A DNA stretch of 64,000 nt from Chroococcus sp. FPU101 (lineage in GTDB: Bacteria; Cyanobacteriota; Cyanobacteriia; Cyanobacteriales; Microcystaceae): the NCBI RefSeq assembly GCF_017312365.1, contig NZ_BLJI01000015.1, forward strand, positions 40,631 to 104,630, read 5' to 3'. Position numbers and translations under genes: made by a program. The notes beneath the pieces were generated by a model. That model did no database searches and was not told where the DNA came from. It saw only the letters and a list, made by a program, of their open reading frames with translations. Positions 9,904 through 18,512 of the stretch are shown here, one piece after another. Positions within the stretch are counted from its first letter, which is position 1. Every line of letters begins with the position of its first letter.

Positions 9904-10164
9904 ATGACGAATCCTAACAGACAAAAACTCGATCCTGAAAAATACGCTCGTCTAAAAGCAGAAGCGAAAGCACCTTATAAAGGATTGCGACAATTTATGT
10001 ATATTGGTTTTGGGGCTTCTGGTTTAATCGGGGCTTTTATTTTTCTAGCCCAATTAATAGCAGGTAAAAATGTGATGGGTGTTTTGCCTAATTTTGCTTT
10101 GCAGGTGGGTGTTGTCGCGTTAATGGTTTGGTTATATCGTCTCGAACAAAGAAAGTCTAGCTAA
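9904..10164 (+). CDS. DUF3493-like small membrane protein
   Basis: An 86-residue protein with a basic soluble N-terminus (LDPEKYARLKAEAKAPYKGLR) and two hydrophobic segments at about 31-50 and 58-77. The RLKAEAKAPYKGLRQF pattern followed by two spans matches the DUF3493 family known from cyanobacteria and the chloroplast PSII-assembly protein LPA1/REP27 (recall, not a search). A thylakoid role is therefore plausible but unproven. Its 3' end overlaps the convergent next gene by 33 bases. Confidence 0.72.
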   Translation: MTNPNRQKLDPEKYARLKAEAKAPYKGLRQFMYIGFGASGLIGAFIFLAQLIAGKNVMGVLPNFALQVGVVALMVWLYRLEQRKSS

Positions 10165-10641
10165 AATTTTGTGGGTTAATTGAATGGTTTCTTGCGGTGT
10201 GGTTGCCTGAAACAGTTGATCGCGAGCATAAGATCGAAAAAACTGATAACTGATTGAATCAGTGGTCAACAAAATGACAGATTTTTGATTTTTTAAGGCT
10301 AAAGCTACTTCTGATGCCGTTCCTAAGCCCATACCGCAAGCAATGACCACATCGGAAGATAGTACATTGATATTATTCCGAGCTTGACCGAGATCAGTAA
10401 CGATCGCAATATCTACTGCTTCTGATGCTTGTGAATTTGTACTCGGTAAAATCCCAACGGTTAATCCTCCCGCTTGTTTAGCCCCTCTACTAGCTGCATC
10501 CATAACACCGCTCGCTCTACCTCCTGTCAATAACACCCAATTATTGATAGCAATGATTTGACCCAGTTCGTAGGCATTTTTAAGGTCTTCTGAACTAGCA
10601 TTTTCACCAGGCCCCATCACTCCAATTATTATGTTTCTCAT
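10132..10641 (-). CDS. TIGR00725/LOG-like Rossmann protein
   Basis: A 169-residue SLOG-superfamily protein related to the LOG and lysine-decarboxylase-like nucleotide-binding proteins. N-terminal IIIGVMGPGENAS is the first nucleotide-binding strand and loop. LLTGGRASGVMDAASRGAKQ (about 38-57) is the family GGxxGxM motif, and GMGLGTASEVALALK (about 122-136) corresponds to the PGGxGTxxE motif with G-T-A-S-E retained. Exact activity (phosphoribohydrolase or ligand sensor) is unknown. It lies 13 bp downstream of the AraC-type gene on the same strand, so the two may be cotranscribed. Confidence 0.82.
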   Translation of the reverse strand: MRNIIIGVMGPGENASSEDLKNAYELGQIIAINNWVLLTGGRASGVMDAASRGAKQAGGLTVGILPSTNSQASEAVDIAIVTDLGQARNNINVLSSDVVIACGMGLGTASEVALALKNQKSVILLTTDSISYQFFRSYARDQLFQATTPQETIQLTHKILARLSLFETI

Positions 10642-10654
10642 TGCTCCTCATTCC

Positions 10655-11500
10655 TTAAAGGTAAGTTCTGTAAGCTTTTGGTGTGATCCCTGTCAGTTGA
10701 CGAAACTGTTTAGTTAAATGACTGTGGCTATTGAACCCGCATTCTAAAGCAATATCGATAATAGAACGATCGGTCTGTTTTAATAATTGTTTGGCTCGTT
10801 CGATCCGTTGGTGGATTAAATATTGGTAGGGAGCTATACCGATCGACTGTTTAAACAGATGACTAAAATGATATTGACTCATTCCGAGTAATGTCGCTAA
10901 ATCAGCCAGTTTAATTTCTTGATTTAGATGTTGGTTAATGTAGTCCAACACCTGTAACAATTGACGCTCTGTTAAACCACCTTCATAAATCCCAAGACGA
11001 GATTTAGAAACAGCATATTGTCTGAGTAGATGAACTGCTAGAACATTAGCAAGTGAATCAGTATATAGTCTGCTCCCTACATTGTCTTGTTTGAGTTCAG
11101 AAAATAGTAACATTGCGATCGCCTCAATCTGGGGATCACGAGTCCGAAATTCTGGAATTAATTCAAGCTGATCAGGATTTATAGAGAGGGTTTCTCTAGC
11201 AACACTCTGCAAAAAACGAGATGCAATGCGAATCTGCAAATAATGATCTTCATCATCCCAACGCGCAAAAACCGACATCTGAGCAGGTATTAGAGAAATG
11301 TGACCTTTACCATATAATCCAGTGTAAGTTTTATTTCCTTGAATGAGCAAGCGTACAGGACGGGGTGCAAGAGACAGATAAATCGTATGTTCATCACCGT
11401 AATGACAAATCGCTTCACCTGCTGGTTGTTGGAATTGCTCGACTAATATATTCTCCCAACAGTGAGCCGTTTCTATCTGATCAGTAGCTAGATTCATCAT
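10655..11500 (-). CDS. AraC-family transcriptional regulator
   Basis: A 281-residue DNA-binding regulator. The N-terminal cupin-like region (about 1-165) has no recognisable ligand motif. The C-terminal double helix-turn-helix starts at QLLQVLDYINQHLNQEIKLA; the first HTH is LATLLGMSQYHFSHLFKQ and the second IIDIALECGFNSHSHLTKQF, ending with the signature ITPKAYR. Genes for small redox enzymes are often controlled by such divergently encoded regulators. Here the azoreductase starts 155 bp away on the other strand, making it the natural target (inference). Confidence 0.9.
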   Translation of the reverse strand: MMNLATDQIETAHCWENILVEQFQQPAGEAICHYGDEHTIYLSLAPRPVRLLIQGNKTYTGLYGKGHISLIPAQMSVFARWDDEDHYLQIRIASRFLQSVARETLSINPDQLELIPEFRTRDPQIEAIAMLLFSELKQDNVGSRLYTDSLANVLAVHLLRQYAVSKSRLGIYEGGLTERQLLQVLDYINQHLNQEIKLADLATLLGMSQYHFSHLFKQSIGIAPYQYLIHQRIERAKQLLKQTDRSIIDIALECGFNSHSHLTKQFRQLTGITPKAYRTYL

Positions 11501-11610
11501 GCAAAACCCAATTGATCTAATTTGATTTTATTCACTTTGAGAAAAATTTTGCTTTTCCTAAAACCGATCGCAAGATTGTGATAGTAACACAAAAATCAGA
11601 TAGCAGAACT

Positions 11611-11622
11611 GAAGTCAACTTC
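11611..11622. promoter_or_regulatory. Short palindrome in the araC/azoR divergent promoter
   Basis: GAAGTCAACTTC (arms GAAGT/ACTTC) lies 34 bases before the azoreductase start, in the only intergenic space shared with the regulator. It could be an operator; AraC proteins more often use direct repeats, so this is weak. Confidence 0.25.
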
Positions 11623-11655
11623 CTAAGCTGGAATGAGATTTGATTAAGTAAAACT

Positions 11656-12285
11656 ATGGCACACTTATTACACATTGATTCTAGCCCACGTGGTGAACGC
11701 TCTCACTCGCGCCGTTTGACCAGAGAATTTGTTGAACTTTGGAAGCAGACACATCCTAATGATCTCGTGACCTATCGAGATCTGGGTCGAAATCCAGTGC
11801 CACACGTCGATGAACCTTGGATTGCTGCTGCTTTTACACCCCCAGAACAACGCACACCAGAACTCTGGGAATCAATAAACACGAGCAATCAACTGGTAGA
11901 CGAATTTTTAGCGGCTGATCTCTACATTATTGGTGTTCCAATGTACAATTTTAGCGTTACCAGTACGTTTAAGGCATATATTGACCAAATTGTGCGTCCT
12001 GGGCGAACGTTTGCTTTTCAACCAGAGAATGCGATAAACCCTTACAAACCTTTGGTACTGGGTAAGAAAATGTTTGTGATCACAGCGCGAGGAGGTTCTG
12101 GGTTTGGTACGGGTGAGTATAATGAGAAAATCAATTTTCAAGACCCTTATTTAAGAGCAATCTTTGGCTTTATTGGGATCACCGACATTACTTTTATTCA
12201 TGTGGAGAATGTCGAATTAGGAGAGCCAAGTTTAGCACAATCGATCGCCAATGCTCGTAGCCAAATGACTCAACTGGTAGGATGA
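11656..12285 (+). CDS. azoR: FMN-dependent NADH-azoreductase
   Basis: A flavodoxin-fold NAD(P)H-dependent quinone/azo reductase. The N-terminal phosphate-binding loop HIDSSPRGERSHSRRLT (about 6-22) binds FMN. VPMYNFSVTSTFKAYIDQIVRPGRTF (in two parts near 95-120) is the family's FMN-ring segment, and ITARGGSGFGTGEYN follows near 141-155. Length (209) is typical. Physiologically these act on quinones under oxidative or electrophile stress. It is divergent from the AraC-type regulator and followed by a hairpin. Confidence 0.94.
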   Translation: MAHLLHIDSSPRGERSHSRRLTREFVELWKQTHPNDLVTYRDLGRNPVPHVDEPWIAAAFTPPEQRTPELWESINTSNQLVDEFLAADLYIIGVPMYNFSVTSTFKAYIDQIVRPGRTFAFQPENAINPYKPLVLGKKMFVITARGGSGFGTGEYNEKINFQDPYLRAIFGFIGITDITFIHVENVELGEPSLAQSIANARSQMTQLVG

Positions 12286-12291
12286 TAAGCT

Positions 12292-12331
12292 AAGGCAGCT
12301 ATTCAGATAATACGCTTACTGATGCTGCCTT
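12292..12331 (+). terminator. Inverted repeat between azoR and rnc
   Basis: AAGGCAGC and GCTGCCTT form a perfect 8-bp stem around a 24-base loop between two convergent genes. The T-run is poor, so termination is likely but not certain. Confidence 0.5.
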
Positions 12332-12347
12332 TAAACCCTCAAAAATA

Positions 12348-13049
12348 CTATCTATTTTCTTCAATATGATTTAATTCTATTTGTTTTAATGCGTCTTCGG
12401 CGGCGGCTTTCGTTGCTTCTTGTTTGCGTTTTCCCTTGCCTTGACCATATACAGTTTCTTGTACTTTGACAATGGCGATAAACTCTTTAGCGTGATCTAA
12501 ACCTGTTTCGCTAATGATTTCATATTTTGGAGTTTGAGTAAAGTTAGCTAATGCCCATTGTTGAAAGCGATTTTTCGGGTCAATTAATGGTTTTTTCTCA
12601 GTATCTGATTCAGGTACAATAATTTCAGCCGCAACGCTAGTAAAAATCGGCTGAACATATTCTCTAACTGCTTCAATTCCTGCATCAAGATAATAGGCAC
12701 CAATCATCGCTTCAAATACATCACAAAGTAAAGCAGGGTTATTTCTACTACCGTCTTTAATTGCTCCTTTTCCTAGACGTAATAATTCACCTAATTTTAG
12801 TTCTTTTGCTAATTTGGCTAACTGTGTTTCATCGACTAAATTCGCACGTAAACGAGTTAATTGGGCTTCACTTAAATTCGGATAAGTTTGATAGAGTAAT
12901 TCTCCAACTAAAAAAGCCAGAATAGCATCACCCAAGAATTCTAGACGTTCATTATGTTCTAGAAAATCTGAATATTCATTGACATAAGAACGATGGGTTA
13001 AAGCAGATAACCAAAGAGTTTCATTTTTAAACGTTGGTAAACTTAACAT
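12348..13049 (-). CDS. rnc: Ribonuclease III
   Basis: A double-strand-specific endoribonuclease for rRNA and mRNA processing. The catalytic signature NERLEFLGDA (residues 33-42) holds the first Glu/Asp metal ligands, and LLCDVFEAMIGAYYLDAG (about 107-124) holds the second set. A dsRNA-binding domain follows from about 160 (DPKNRFQQWALANF ... GKGKRKQEATKAAAEDAL). Length (233) is normal. Cyanobacteria often encode more than one RNase III-type protein; this is the full two-domain form. It begins six bases after the permease gene ends, implying a shared transcript. Confidence 0.95.
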   Translation of the reverse strand: MLSLPTFKNETLWLSALTHRSYVNEYSDFLEHNERLEFLGDAILAFLVGELLYQTYPNLSEAQLTRLRANLVDETQLAKLAKELKLGELLRLGKGAIKDGSRNNPALLCDVFEAMIGAYYLDAGIEAVREYVQPIFTSVAAEIIVPESDTEKKPLIDPKNRFQQWALANFTQTPKYEIISETGLDHAKEFIAIVKVQETVYGQGKGKRKQEATKAAAEDALKQIELNHIEENR

Positions 13050-13054
13050 AATCT

Positions 13055-13861
13055 TTAGTTTTTGAGTCCTGTTGTACCAATTCCTCTAATAAACTGTTTT
13101 TGTCCAAAAAGGAATAAAATGATAATGGGAAGCGTCACGATTACAACTACTGCCATTAAAACTGACCAACTATTTGTAAATTCTTCTTGAAAAGCGGCTA
13201 CGGCTAATTGAACAGTTCTGAGTTCGGGGCGTGTGGTAAAAACTAAGGGTTTAAATAAGTCATTCCATTCAGCTATAAAACTAATTAAAAACAGAGTTAC
13301 TAAGGCAGGACGTGATAAAGGTAAAAGAATGTTCCAGAGAATTTGAAAACGGTTAGCACCATCTAATAAGGCTGCTTCTTCTAGTTCTATTGGGATGGTT
13401 AAAAAGAATTGTCGCATCAAGAATATACTATAGCCACTTGCTGCTGTTGGTAAAATTAAAGCCCAATAGGTATTAATAAGATTACCGATTTTAAGAATCA
13501 GAAAAATTGGAATCACTAAAAGTTGAAAAGGAATGACTAGAGTTGCTAAAACTAAAAGTAATATGCTATTGCGTCCTGTAAACGACAAACGAGATAAAGC
13601 ATAACCCGCAGTTGTAGAAGTAATAATTTGAAAAACAGTAACTGCGATCGCTACTATTGTAGAATTCGTAAAGGCTAAAATAAAGTCACCCTGCTGCCAT
13701 GCTTCTTGATAATTATTCCAAGTATAGTGATTTTGATTTACTGCCTCTTTTAAATTCATTCCAACTGGAATAATAGACGTTATCAAAACAACTCCTAAAG
13801 GAAATAAAACTAAAATACCACATAAAATTAAAATTGATAAAAGAATTAGTTTTTTATTCAT
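13055..13861 (-). CDS. Carbohydrate ABC transporter permease (MalG-type)
   Basis: The inner-membrane component of a CUT1-type sugar or sugar-like ABC importer. It has six predicted transmembrane segments. The EAA cytoplasmic loop, which docks the ATPase, reads EEAALLDGANRFQILWNILL (about 157-176). Length (268) matches MalG/UgpE permeases. The usual partners (binding protein, second permease, ATPase) are not in the window, so it acts with genes elsewhere or is an orphan. Its ATG overlaps the stop of the decayed ORF upstream (ATGA), which may be fortuitous. rnc follows by six bases. Confidence 0.92.
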   Translation of the reverse strand: MNKKLILLSILILCGILVLFPLGVVLITSIIPVGMNLKEAVNQNHYTWNNYQEAWQQGDFILAFTNSTIVAIAVTVFQIITSTTAGYALSRLSFTGRNSILLLVLATLVIPFQLLVIPIFLILKIGNLINTYWALILPTAASGYSIFLMRQFFLTIPIELEEAALLDGANRFQILWNILLPLSRPALVTLFLISFIAEWNDLFKPLVFTTRPELRTVQLAVAAFQEEFTNSWSVLMAVVVIVTLPIIILFLFGQKQFIRGIGTTGLKN

Positions 13862-14142
13862 AACTTATACTCATTAATTTTATGAAGAATAGTTGCGGAA
13901 TCAGTTGGACTATCTGCCAGTATATACCAACCTATAAAAATTAATATAAAAGGCAAAATATATTTAGAAGACAGTTTAATTATCAAAAGCAAACGAAGGT
14001 TATTCAAAAATATTCTAGCTATGACGCTCCGCAACAAACCCATAACCAAAGCTGTAACGAATACAATCCATCTTAAGCCTTTTTAGGTATTAGACATGAA
14101 AGCTAGAAAAACAGCCCAAGTATCTCCACTATTTGCTAACAT
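13858..14142 (-). pseudogene. Decayed cadmium-resistance-transporter-like gene (C-terminal remnant)
   Basis: The minus strand from an ATG at 14142 reads MLANSGDTWAVFLAFMSNT, a TAA stop, then KGLRWIVFVTA continuous with an open frame to 13858 that ends in SKYILPFILIFIGWYILAD. The ANSGD stretch followed by hydrophobic helices and a final PFxLIxxGxYIL helix resembles the C-terminal half of CadD-type transporters (recall). Upstream sequence in the same frame holds several stops and no N-terminal half. I therefore call a truncated pseudogene with one internal stop. The alternative is a small 63-residue membrane protein starting at TTG 14049. Confidence 0.5.
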
Positions 14143-14210
14143 GATTTAAAATTAAGTCTGTAAAAACTTTAATTTAAAGTTAAATTATAGAAGCAACATT
14201 TTAGATCTTT

Positions 14211-15836
14211 ATGCTTAAAACACTTGCAATTAGTCTTTTTTCTACATTACTTACTGCTCTGCCAGTTGTCGCTGCTAATGAGATCTTGTTATCTTATGGC
14301 CCTTGGAAAGGAGGAGTAAAAGTCGAATCATTAGAAGCCTTTGCTAAAGATGGCACAGTTAATAGTAATTTAAGATTTTATTTAAGACCATTAAATCCAG
14401 AGCAACGAGAGCAGTTTAGACAAGCTCTAAATAAACGTATTGATATCAGTCCTGTTTTGCTTTCTCGTTTTTTTAACAGTGCGATGGGTGCAGATATTTT
14501 AACTCGTGCGGGTCGAGGCATTACACTTCAAGGAGGAAGTAATGGTAAATTTGCCTTACGCGGTGCCATGATTCAAGCTGCTTTTGAACCCGAGGGATTG
14601 ACCTTACTCAATGTTTTGCGTAACTTTCCCACCAATATGCAAATTCAGGGAGAATATGTCATCGGTCTGGCAAACACGATCGATCTCGTTGTTGAAGCGA
14701 CAAACTACTTTACGAATCAAATGGCTGAAATAGCCACACAAGAAGCCGAATCTAGCACCATAGATTTTAGCCAACTTCCAGACCCTCGCCAACGTGGCTC
14801 ATATCAATTTCGTCAAGAAACCCTGACTTTAACCGATGCGAGTCGTCAGCGTACTTTTTATATGATTCTTTTTGCTCCCAAAACCTATCGACCAGGTAAA
14901 ACTCCAGTCGTTATTATCTCTCATGGGTTAGCGTCTCGACCAGAAGATTTTACAGCAGTTGGCGAACATTTAGCCTCTCACGGTTTTGTCGTCGCTATTC
15001 CACAGCACCCAGGGAGTGATACACTACAAAAACAAGCGTTACTCAATGGTCTTTCACGAGAAGTTTTCGACAAGAGCGAATTTTATAACCGTCCTAAAGA
15101 TATTAGCTTTGTAATTGATGAACTTGAACGTCGTAATCCAAGTGAGTTTGGTGGACGATTAGATTTAGAAAATGTTGGCGTTGCGGGGCATTCTTTTGGT
15201 GGCTATACTGCTTTAGCTGTTGCGGGTGCTGAGATTAATCTAAACTATCTTAAAGAAATATGCGATCGTCCTTTTACGGGTATTAACGTCTCACTATTAC
15301 TGCAGTGTCGTGCTTTAGATGATGTTTCATTTCCGACCTATCAGTTTAGAGATCCTAGAGTAAAAGCTGTCTTGGCGAAAAACCCAGTTAATAGCACCAT
15401 TTTCGGACAAACTGGACTAGCACAAATCCAGATCCCTGTGGGGATTTCTGGTGGCAATTACGATCCAGCGACACCCTTTGTTTTAGAACAAGTTCGCGCT
15501 TTTACTTGGTTAACCACACCGAATAAATATTTAGCTTTAGTAGAAGGACAAGCTCATGTAGACTTTTCTCAACTTGATGCAGGTATCACTCAAGTATTAG
15601 ATTCCATGCCTGGACTCATTTTACCTGAAACTGAATTACTTGACAGTTATCGAGATCCGACTATACTTGCTTTTTTTGAATTATATTCTGCTAATAATGA
15701 GCAGTTTCGTCCTTTTATAAGTTCTGCTTACGGAAAATATCTCAGTCAAGAGCAGAAATTTAGATTTTTGCTGATTGATTCTTCCGCACAGTCAGCTTTA
15801 CAGGAATCAGTCAATAAATTTCAGCGTAGGAGATAA
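14211..15836 (+). CDS. Secreted DUF1400 alpha/beta hydrolase
   Basis: A 541-residue exported hydrolase. The signal peptide is about 1-21 (ends VVAANE). A DUF1400 region occupies about 22-150, found almost only in cyanobacteria before such hydrolases. An alpha/beta hydrolase domain runs from about 205, with oxyanion strand VVIISHGLASRPEDF, the QHPGSD loop, nucleophile elbow GHSFGGYTAL (Ser near 328) and a candidate catalytic His in VEGQAHVDFS. Substrate unknown; lipase or dienelactone hydrolase-like activity is an inference. It is the full-length paralogue of the partial gene at 1-859. It ends one base before the convergent MscS gene, leaving no room for a separate terminator. Confidence 0.9.
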   Translation: MLKTLAISLFSTLLTALPVVAANEILLSYGPWKGGVKVESLEAFAKDGTVNSNLRFYLRPLNPEQREQFRQALNKRIDISPVLLSRFFNSAMGADILTRAGRGITLQGGSNGKFALRGAMIQAAFEPEGLTLLNVLRNFPTNMQIQGEYVIGLANTIDLVVEATNYFTNQMAEIATQEAESSTIDFSQLPDPRQRGSYQFRQETLTLTDASRQRTFYMILFAPKTYRPGKTPVVIISHGLASRPEDFTAVGEHLASHGFVVAIPQHPGSDTLQKQALLNGLSREVFDKSEFYNRPKDISFVIDELERRNPSEFGGRLDLENVGVAGHSFGGYTALAVAGAEINLNYLKEICDRPFTGINVSLLLQCRALDDVSFPTYQFRDPRVKAVLAKNPVNSTIFGQTGLAQIQIPVGISGGNYDPATPFVLEQVRAFTWLTTPNKYLALVEGQAHVDFSQLDAGITQVLDSMPGLILPETELLDSYRDPTILAFFELYSANNEQFRPFISSAYGKYLSQEQKFRFLLIDSSAQSALQESVNKFQRRR

Positions 15837-15837
15837 A

Positions 15838-17568
15838 TTAATTTTGGGTCGGGTTCCCATAAAAGAATAAACTTTGTTGAGGAATACCGATCGCAATTCC
15901 TTGTTCATCAAAAGCCAGTTTCAGACGACGACGGAACTCGCGTTCTACATCCCATTGACGCAACCGTTTAACCGTGATCCGCATCATGATTTCAATTCCA
16001 GTATGAGCGACACGACTGACACCAATGAGGCTGACTGGATCGATAATATCATCCTGCCATTGTTGATCCCCTGCCATTTCTTGAGCAACTTTTTTCATTA
16101 ACTCGATTACTACTGTCGAATCAGTCTGATAAGCGACTTCAATTGTAAAATTAACGCGTGACCAATCTTTACTCAGATTGTGGGCTACGGTAATCTGGTT
16201 ATGGGGAATTGTACTTAAGCGTCCATCGGCACTACGAAACTGGGTGGCTCGTAAACTCATCTGTTCAACAATTCCGATCAATCCCTCAAACTCGATCATA
16301 TCGCCGACTGCATATTGATCTTCAAAGATAATCAGAAGACCATTAACCCAATCTTTTAATAAATTCTGAAACACAAAAGTAAGTGCAGCACCGACTAAAC
16401 CTGCTCCCGTTAACAAAGAACTTGGTAAAAAGCCTTTCCAAGCCAAAAACCAAATAATACCAATACACCACGAAACAAAATTAATAATTCCCCGTAAGAC
16501 TGTGAGTAAAGTCGGTGCGCGTAGAATTCGCCGTTGAGGGTCACCAGAAACGACTGAGCCTTGTTCAACCCATTCTCGTAATTTATAATTAACATACAAG
16601 CTTGCTAAGTTGCTAATCAGCGTTAAGATTAACCAGATAATAAAAATCGTTAAAGGTATCCGAATTACGCCACGCCCTTCTAAACGAGTTTCAGGAAACA
16701 CATATAAGATAGCCGCTACACCACCAAACCAGAGTAAGATCAATCCGATTTGATCAAGTCTTTGTAGCAAGATATTGAGAATTAGCTGTTGTTGAATGTT
16801 AGCTTGTTTGTGAAACGCACTCAAAACCCCTAAAGGCTCATAAAAAAAGTGATCGGCTTGATTGGATGGCGAGATCGCTTTTAATTCTTTTGTTAATTGC
16901 TCTTTAGCTCTTTTTTTAAGCCGATTAAAACGAGTTTTTAATAATTTATGTACCCAGGTGAGAAAACAACTTATAACAATTACTCCGATTGCTATTGTCA
17001 CCACTGTTGTAAGCTGGCTTTTTCGGGCATCAGGCTGACGAGCTTTCCAAGCTTGAACCAGAGCATTGTCAATAATCTGACTCCATCGCTCGGCTACAAT
17101 AGGAACCGAAGAGGAATCGATTAAAGCATCTATTTCGGTTACAGTTAGGATCACCTTTCGAGATAACTGCTTTTGATCGTAGGCAATAATGACCGTTAAG
17201 TTATTGAGAGTCGCCGTTTTAACTTCTAAGGTTTTTGGATCAAAACCTGTGTTAACAATGCTGTGTAGTGTTCTTTCAATACGCCTCGCTCTTCTTTGAA
17301 TGGGTGATAAACCTCCATTTGGTTCGGCTTCTGCGATCGCAACATCCTGGGAAGCGATTTGAAAAAGGGAATATCCATCTAAATATACAGAAGCGTATTC
17401 TATGTCTCCAGTAAAAAAAATCCGATTACTCGGTTGCGTTAAGGTAAAACGAGGTTGTGAGGGTAGCGAAAAAGTCTGTGCTGATGCTGGTATTTTCCAA
17501 AATGCGATCGTACTGATAATCCATAGACTAATTAGACCTAACGTAATCTTTTTAACCATTTGATCCAT
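15838..17568 (-). CDS. MscS-family mechanosensitive channel with periplasmic N-terminal domain
   Basis: An inner-membrane small-conductance mechanosensitive channel of an enlarged type. It has a signal-like helix (about 8-30), a periplasmic domain of about 155 residues, a TM at about 188-208, further TMs between 265 and 385, and the pore helix/beta-domain signature GAALTFVFQNLLKDWVNGLL (about 388-408). DQYAVGDMIEFEGLIGIVEQ (about 414-433) is the start of the MscS beta domain, and the C-terminal alpha/beta region follows. Length (576) exceeds the E. coli MscS core, as for YbdG/YnaI-like relatives. Likely role: osmotic release or ion homeostasis. Confidence 0.93.
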   Translation of the reverse strand: MDQMVKKITLGLISLWIISTIAFWKIPASAQTFSLPSQPRFTLTQPSNRIFFTGDIEYASVYLDGYSLFQIASQDVAIAEAEPNGGLSPIQRRARRIERTLHSIVNTGFDPKTLEVKTATLNNLTVIIAYDQKQLSRKVILTVTEIDALIDSSSVPIVAERWSQIIDNALVQAWKARQPDARKSQLTTVVTIAIGVIVISCFLTWVHKLLKTRFNRLKKRAKEQLTKELKAISPSNQADHFFYEPLGVLSAFHKQANIQQQLILNILLQRLDQIGLILLWFGGVAAILYVFPETRLEGRGVIRIPLTIFIIWLILTLISNLASLYVNYKLREWVEQGSVVSGDPQRRILRAPTLLTVLRGIINFVSWCIGIIWFLAWKGFLPSSLLTGAGLVGAALTFVFQNLLKDWVNGLLIIFEDQYAVGDMIEFEGLIGIVEQMSLRATQFRSADGRLSTIPHNQITVAHNLSKDWSRVNFTIEVAYQTDSTVVIELMKKVAQEMAGDQQWQDDIIDPVSLIGVSRVAHTGIEIMMRITVKRLRQWDVEREFRRRLKLAFDEQGIAIGIPQQSLFFYGNPTQN

Positions 17569-17672
17569 AATCAGAAAGTCTGCTTTTTACAGCACGAGTC
17601 ATTAAACATGAAATCGCCATTTCTTATCTTGACTGATTTTGTGTACAAAAGTGGCTTTAAGAATAAAAATAG

Positions 17673-17699
17673 AAAAAAGGCTAGTTTTAAATCTAACCT
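17673..17699 (-). terminator. Rho-independent terminator of the PEP-CTERM gene
   Basis: Minus-strand AGGTTAG and CTAGCCT pair (one G-U) around an 8-base loop, followed by TTTTTT, 28 bases beyond the stop codon at 17727. Confidence 0.8.
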
Positions 17700-17726
17700 T
17701 TTAACTATCTTTAAATTATCTAGATA

Positions 17727-18512
17727 TTAGCTTTTTTCCTTTTTTCCAACTAAAAAACTAAATCCTAAAACTCCTAAACCTAAAATAAAAGAGGGTTCTG
17801 GAACAGAAGTGGGTTGCACACTCAGCGTCGTCGCATAAGAAATTCCTGGATTAATGGTAGCTAAATTTTGATAACTCGCTTCAATAACTTGTAATCCGCC
17901 TGCACCAATGGGAATAATAGCTACTCCATTGGCATCAATTGAAAGTGTTTCTCCTAAATATTCTACGGTTGGATTAGCAAGAATATTTCCATTGAGTAAA
18001 ACCTGAATAGGTAGCTCATCTCCTGATTTTAAACCAAGAGGATTGCCTAAAGGCATAATTTCTAATGGTAATCCAAAAGATTCCGAAATGTCATCCGACC
18101 AAGCCGCTAAATATTTTGTGTATTTAACGAAATTGGTTGTATTCACATAATTAATTGCTGCTGCTTCTTCTTGAGTTAAATTACTAAAAGTGCCATCTAC
18201 ATTTTCAATCCAATAACCATTATCGTAAAAAGCAGTTAAAGCTGATGCTGACGATTGTGGAGTAACAAACAGATTTTCATTAACAAAATCAATAGTTGTG
18301 GGAATGGTATTTTTATTACTATCATAGGCAGTTGCTCCCTCAAATTTACTGAAGATTAAGGGTTCTCTTTCATTAAGTTCTGGATGTCCAAATAATAGTT
18401 CATAATTGCTTGTCTGACTTTCAAACCAAATGACGTGAGCTAAAACAGGCTGACCAAGTAAGATGGGCAATCCAGTTAGGACTGTTGCTAGTAAAGTTGA
18501 TAATTTCTTCAT
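17727..18512 (-). CDS. Secreted DUF4198-like protein with PEP-CTERM sorting signal
   Basis: A 261-residue exported protein. The signal peptide (about 1-25) ends VLAHVIW; the conserved AHxxW start is seen in DUF4198 proteins (periplasmic, some linked to nickel/cobalt uptake). A repeat-poor beta-rich middle contains DELPIQVLLNGNILANPTV, typical of the Ig-like part. The C-terminus VPEPSFILGLGVLGFSFLVG plus KKEKS is a textbook PEP-CTERM tail: VPEP motif, hydrophobic span, basic end. Sorting and cleavage by a cyanobacterial exosortase is expected, though none is in the window. DUF4198 assignment rests on pattern memory. A terminator follows and a palindrome lies upstream. Confidence 0.8.
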   Translation of the reverse strand: MKKLSTLLATVLTGLPILLGQPVLAHVIWFESQTSNYELLFGHPELNEREPLIFSKFEGATAYDSNKNTIPTTIDFVNENLFVTPQSSASALTAFYDNGYWIENVDGTFSNLTQEEAAAINYVNTTNFVKYTKYLAAWSDDISESFGLPLEIMPLGNPLGLKSGDELPIQVLLNGNILANPTVEYLGETLSIDANGVAIIPIGAGGLQVIEASYQNLATINPGISYATTLSVQPTSVPEPSFILGLGVLGFSFLVGKKEKS

